Shown in pieces: positions 47,228-50,730 of a stretch of 50,730 nucleotides of DNA. Within the stretch, counting starts at the first letter, position 1, and each line of letters starts with the position of its first letter. The stretch lies in the IMG/VR virus record IMGVR_UViG_3300010885_060403, positions 1 to 50,730 of that record. One strand, given 5' to 3'. The position numbers and the translations under genes are program-made. The notes beneath the pieces were generated by a model. That model saw only the letters and a list, made by a program, of their open reading frames with translations. It ran no database searches and was not told the DNA's origin. The stretch is from a virus.

Positions 47228-49549
47228 ATGCAATACATTCAATTACAGGGTCAAAATCCCTCAGAAATGGATACCCCGATAGATGGTAGTTATAATTTAT
47301 TCTTAGATGGCCTGGATGGTACTATTAAACTAAAAAACGATACAGGAGAATTTTACGGGGTTGGTAACGGATTGGTAGAAATAACTTATGCGGCACTCAG
47401 AACTTTACAGACTAATGCTTCAATCATTCCGGGAACTTATTATAAGATTACCAATTTTAGAACATGCTATGACCAACCAGATTTTGATTACAATGGTAAT
47501 GCAATTACAACTGGTAATTATAAACAAGGAAGCATTTCTCCTATAATCGTATTTGGAATAGACCCAGAAAATATTTCTCATTTGGCATATCAACCAGAAC
47601 ATCCACAAGATATAATTCACTATGATCTATCTTTTTCAGTTACTGAGGTAACTGAGGGAGCAGCATTTGGCAGAATAACGTATAGAAAGGATAATTCTCA
47701 GGGAAACTCCTTCGATTATGATTTTAGAGAGGTTCTCTTCAAAAGATATGATGCATATTTTTCCGAAGGTGTTTACGACGGAACAGTTTCTCTTGATTTT
47801 TCAATATTGGGTGTTAACTTTGGTGATGTAACAGGAGTTAATACTACTTTTACAAATTTTAGTACAGGACAAATTATTGGGGTTTTGAACATATCCAATA
47901 ATCCCATCGTATCTTATTATGAAATTGTATCAATAGCAGATAATACCAATATGGTCGTTACTGGAAATGTAATTACCACTATTAACAATACTCGTTTAGT
48001 TGATGCGAACTTAATAACATTAATGTCTTGGAAACCCAATAATATTATTTCCAATACAAATTCCGATGAATTTTTAACTTTTGTAAATTACTCAGAATGC
48101 TTTAATAATACCTGCGAAAATACAGTTGCAGCCACCCTATGGGAAGAAGCAAACCCGTTTTTATTATCAAATAATGTGTTTAGAGATGGTGAGTACATAG
48201 ATAATTCGTTTGGGAGCAATTTTATAAATAACACATTTAATGATGATTGTAATGCTAATACAATCAGGGGTTATTTTTCAAATAATATTATCACTAACGA
48301 TTTTGATCGTAATACAATCAATGGTGATTTTTCCAATAACGTAATTGATTGTGATTTTCAAAATAACCTAATTATGGAAAGTTTTTCTAACAATAATTTA
48401 GGAGATGACGATGGTATTGATTTTAATGACAATATTATCAATGGCCAATTTTACAACAACTTCTTTACCGGCTGGAGTGATTTCGATTATAACACACTTA
48501 AAGAGACCTTCCGTGAAAATATTATACTTAGATCGTTTAGAAAAAATACTATTGTTAACTGTTATGATAATACCTTTGGGGGAGATTTTGAACGCAATAC
48601 AATAGGTGATAATTTCAATTCGAACGTCATTTATCACGACGTTTACGATAATATTATTGGGTCAGAATTCAATGAAAATACATTAGGAACATTCGATTTT
48701 GGTTCATCTTTTGAGAATAATCATATAGATGAGGGCTTTAAGGGAAATTTAATATCAGGTGGGTTTGACCTCAATAAAATTGGTTATGGATTTGTAGCAA
48801 ATGAAATTGGAAGGGAATTTAATCGAAATAACATCGGGAATTTCTTTTATGTAAATGATATAGGAGAAGAGTTTCAAGATAATTTTATATTAAATAATTG
48901 CTATTCGAATGTAATAGGAGATGGGTTTAGAGGCAATCAAATTGGAAACGATTTTTATGATAACAATATTTCTCATAATTTCGGTTTTGGCGGTAGTGAT
49001 TATAGAGGTAATGTAATTGGAAACGGTTTTAATAACAATACGGTTGGAGAATATTTCTATGATAATACCATTAGAGATAGATTTGAATATAACACAGTAG
49101 CTGACAATTTTCAACGTAACAGGGTAGAAACAGAATTAAATGGAATAGATTTTACTGCATTTGTAGGAAGAATTTCCGCTGTGACTTTCGCACCAACAGG
49201 AGCAACGGGCGGAGTTTATGCGGGTTTAACTGGGGCAGCATCAGGCAGTGGTGTAAATGCATCATTTACAGTCAATGTTGTCGGGGGTTTTGTTGATACC
49301 GTTGATATTACGCAAGTTGGAAAATTATATTTAATTAATGATACCGTAACAATATCATCTTACTTCTTTGGTGGTGATACTGATTTAGTTTTAACGGTGA
49401 GTGGTTTATACGATACCCCAATTGTTTACGAGTATTATAACAAAACAATTCAAAGAGGATTTAATGAAACACCTTTAATAACTGCATTAAATAATAGCGG
49501 TGGCTGGTACATATCACCCTACATCAATCAGCCAATAATAGAAGATTAA
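47228..49549 (+). CDS. Large beta-helix adhesin, 773 aa
   Basis: N-terminal ~300 residues are mixed beta. From ~300 to ~640 there is a long solenoid of 11-16 residue rungs with the pattern N-x-I-G-x-x-F-x-x-N (NTIGDNFNSNVIYHDVYDN; NNIGNFFYVNDIGEEFQDN), rich in Asn, Phe and Ile, which suggests a right-handed beta-helix with an Asn ladder. The C-terminal ~130 residues are Gly/Thr/Val-rich. Such proteins serve as receptor-binding tips or polysaccharide-degrading spikes. No catalytic residues identified. Confidence 0.6.
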   Translation: MQYIQLQGQNPSEMDTPIDGSYNLFLDGLDGTIKLKNDTGEFYGVGNGLVEITYAALRTLQTNASIIPGTYYKITNFRTCYDQPDFDYNGNAITTGNYKQGSISPIIVFGIDPENISHLAYQPEHPQDIIHYDLSFSVTEVTEGAAFGRITYRKDNSQGNSFDYDFREVLFKRYDAYFSEGVYDGTVSLDFSILGVNFGDVTGVNTTFTNFSTGQIIGVLNISNNPIVSYYEIVSIADNTNMVVTGNVITTINNTRLVDANLITLMSWKPNNIISNTNSDEFLTFVNYSECFNNTCENTVAATLWEEANPFLLSNNVFRDGEYIDNSFGSNFINNTFNDDCNANTIRGYFSNNIITNDFDRNTINGDFSNNVIDCDFQNNLIMESFSNNNLGDDDGIDFNDNIINGQFYNNFFTGWSDFDYNTLKETFRENIILRSFRKNTIVNCYDNTFGGDFERNTIGDNFNSNVIYHDVYDNIIGSEFNENTLGTFDFGSSFENNHIDEGFKGNLISGGFDLNKIGYGFVANEIGREFNRNNIGNFFYVNDIGEEFQDNFILNNCYSNVIGDGFRGNQIGNDFYDNNISHNFGFGGSDYRGNVIGNGFNNNTVGEYFYDNTIRDRFEYNTVADNFQRNRVETELNGIDFTAFVGRISAVTFAPTGATGGVYAGLTGAASGSGVNASFTVNVVGGFVDTVDITQVGKLYLINDTVTISSYFFGGDTDLVLTVSGLYDTPIVYEYYNKTIQRGFNETPLITALNNSGGWYISPYINQPIIED

Positions 49550-49564
49550 TAAAACGAAAGAACA

Positions 49565-49828
49565 ATGAGAATATGCATATTATGCGAGGAATCAAAAGTC
49601 CAGCAAGCAAGAGAAAAAATGAAAAATGATAGCATCTTGAAAATAGATCTATCACCGACAGGAGAATTACCTGCAACCCACAAATTATGTGTCATGGCAG
49701 TTACAGAAGAAAAAGCTAAACAAATGATGGACTCTGCTGAGTTAACTACTATAGAAGCAATGAATCCTAAAGAATTTTTAGCAAAACATAATTTGAAAAA
49801 AATCGGAAAAGGAATTGGATTCGAATAA
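49565..49828 (+). CDS. Hypothetical protein, 87 aa
   Basis: Small mixed protein (MRICILCEESKVQQAREKMKND; HKLCVMAVTEEKAKQMMDSAELTTIEAMNPKEFLAKHNL) with an alpha/beta pattern like a ferredoxin fold. No family recognised. Its end overlaps the next start by 14 bases. It recurs between fibre genes, so a fibre-assembly aid is possible but unsupported. Confidence 0.5.
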   Translation: MRICILCEESKVQQAREKMKNDSILKIDLSPTGELPATHKLCVMAVTEEKAKQMMDSAELTTIEAMNPKEFLAKHNLKKIGKGIGFE

Positions 49829-50465
49829 TTATAAGATAAAAAGGGGATTTATTACACCATCAGAGTCTAGCCAAATAATAAATTGGATAGACTCAATTCA
49901 TCATGCAGGTAATGGTGCTAATCATCATCTTTCTGAATTGTCAAAAGAACTAAAAGGTAAAACCTACATGTTTGATATTTCGGATACACCTTTTACAAAT
50001 TATATTACAAAATTCCAATCTGTCTCAGACGTTTCAAAAGAGAAGCTACCAGATCTTATTCATGACATTGTTGATAGAATTGCAAAACAGTTTAACTTTC
50101 CCAAAGATCATGTCTTCTTACAAGCAGTAGACATGAATAGTGGCGGTAAGATAAATCCTCACTACGATGCGGCAGTTGATGGACACGTTAATTATAAATG
50201 TAACATTAGTGTTTTATCAGAAGATTATGAATTGTTTTTAGATAAAGATGTTATACAAATCAATCAAGGAGATTTATATGGATTTGAAGCATCGTTGTAC
50301 AAACACTGGACAAACGAATTCAAATCAAGAAGGATCTTTCTAAGTTTTGGGTTTATCTTACCATACGATGTGGTAGGTAGAAAAGAGACAGACGTAAGAG
50401 TTCGATTAAGTAAAAGAATTGAAAGGTATTTCCAGAAAACAATAGAAACCACGCAAAATGTTTGA
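49815..50465 (+). CDS. 2-oxoglutarate/Fe(II) oxygenase-like protein, 216 aa
   Basis: The metal-binding pattern is present: NPHYD (His116, Asp118), distal His (YKHW, ~164) and Arg (SRRIFLSFGF, ~172-173) in a double-stranded beta-helix context (VNYKCNISVLSEDYELFLD; INQGDLYGFEASLYKHW). It may hydroxylate residues of the neighbouring collagen-like fibre, as prolyl hydroxylases do, or act on another substrate. TTG start at 49815; the next gene begins before its stop. Confidence 0.65.
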   Translation: MDSNNYKIKRGFITPSESSQIINWIDSIHHAGNGANHHLSELSKELKGKTYMFDISDTPFTNYITKFQSVSDVSKEKLPDLIHDIVDRIAKQFNFPKDHVFLQAVDMNSGGKINPHYDAAVDGHVNYKCNISVLSEDYELFLDKDVIQINQGDLYGFEASLYKHWTNEFKSRRIFLSFGFILPYDVVGRKETDVRVRLSKRIERYFQKTIETTQNV

Positions 50466-50730
50466 AAGTAAATTAAATAGGGGAAGAGCAAACGGTTACG
50501 CTCCATTAGATGCTGAAGGTAAAGTTCCTTTGGATAAAACCTACGTAGGTGCTAATGGAACGTCTGGAACCTCTGGAGCATCAGGCACATCAGGCACATC
50601 TGGTGAATCCGGTACTAGTGGTACTTCAGGTTCAGACGGAACCTCAGGAAGCGATGGAACTTCCGGTACTAGTGGCATAGATGGTACGAGCGGAACAAAC
50701 GGTTCAAGCGGTACATCAGGAGCTACTGGA
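50458..50730 (+). CDS. Collagen-like fibre protein (3' partial)
   Basis: ATG at 50458 overlaps the oxygenase stop by eight bases. MFESKLNRGRANGYAPLDAEGKVPLDKTYVG is the short anchor motif often found before collagen-like stretches in phage fibres, followed by GTSGTSGASG triplets that run to the window edge. The gene continues outside the window. Probably a second long fibre, comparable with the one ending at 1258. Confidence 0.75.
   Translation, partial: MFESKLNRGRANGYAPLDAEGKVPLDKTYVGANGTSGTSGASGTSGTSGESGTSGTSGSDGTSGSDGTSGTSGIDGTSGTNGSSGTSGATG

Noticed and set aside
1-50730. Integrase, attachment sites or prophage borders
   Set aside because: No integrase, transposase, IS inverted repeats or host-type genes were seen. 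Gene content and order are those of a lytic T4-like phage.

Overview
This window is part of the genome of a large T4-like contractile-tailed phage (myovirus), very probably infecting a member of the Bacteroidetes. The T4 evidence is a string of T4-type proteins: UvsX recombinase, gp41-type helicase, gp47/gp46 (SbcD/SbcC-like), a probable gp15, terminase large subunit gp17, tail sheath gp18, two gp19-like tube proteins and a gp26-like hub protein. The host guess rests on AT-rich DNA, very few Shine-Dalgarno sequences, TAnnTTTG-type promoter boxes and a Bacteroidetes-style lipoprotein signal. No capsid, portal or DNA polymerase gene lies in the window.

Layout. 1-3789: end of a collagen-like tail fibre with an S74 self-cleaving chaperone, then two virion-type proteins. 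3790-5059: an RNA block with tRNA-Ser(TGA), Arg(TCT), His(GTG), Met(CAT) and Leu(TAG), interleaved with several highly structured RNAs and aberrant tRNA-like RNAs; it opens with a serine-rich 30-codon leader ORF and a terminator that look like a classical attenuator. 5060-9978: SGNH hydrolase, 2OG/Fe dioxygenase, glycosyltransferase-like and methyltransferase genes, tRNA-Gly(TCC), a tRNA-like RNA with a large insertion, and a decayed gene copy. 9979-15303 (minus strand): an operon for an unknown protein, a MoxR-type AAA+ ATPase, a VWA protein and a secreted nuclease, plus one more virion-like gene. 15387-20545: nucleotide metabolism and small genes, including two more proteins related to the operon by their N-termini. 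20670-26656: recombination and replication. 26677-40549: neck, packaging, sheath, tube and baseplate. 40607-43670: dCMP deaminase, a sigma factor and a PD-(D/E)XK nuclease. 43767-50730: membrane coiled-coil protein, adhesin/fibre genes and a second 2OG oxygenase, ending inside another collagen-like fibre gene.

Most notable points. (1) Five proteins, including the MoxR ATPase and the VWA protein, begin with a short basic/aromatic leader ending in a sequence such as LNE|G, which matches the T4 capsid-targeting sequence and gp21 protease site. They are therefore candidates for proteins packaged in the head and injected with the DNA. (2) A leader ORF with UCA serine codons, an antiterminator and a terminator lies directly before tRNA-Ser(UGA), which reads UCA. 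(3) A GATATATAA-like motif recurs before late or virion genes but not before the replication genes, and a sigma factor is encoded in the window. (4) Several tRNA-sized RNAs depart from the canonical tRNA elbow or carry insertions, and one forms an ideal H-type pseudoknot. All functional statements are from reading the sequence; no database search was run.
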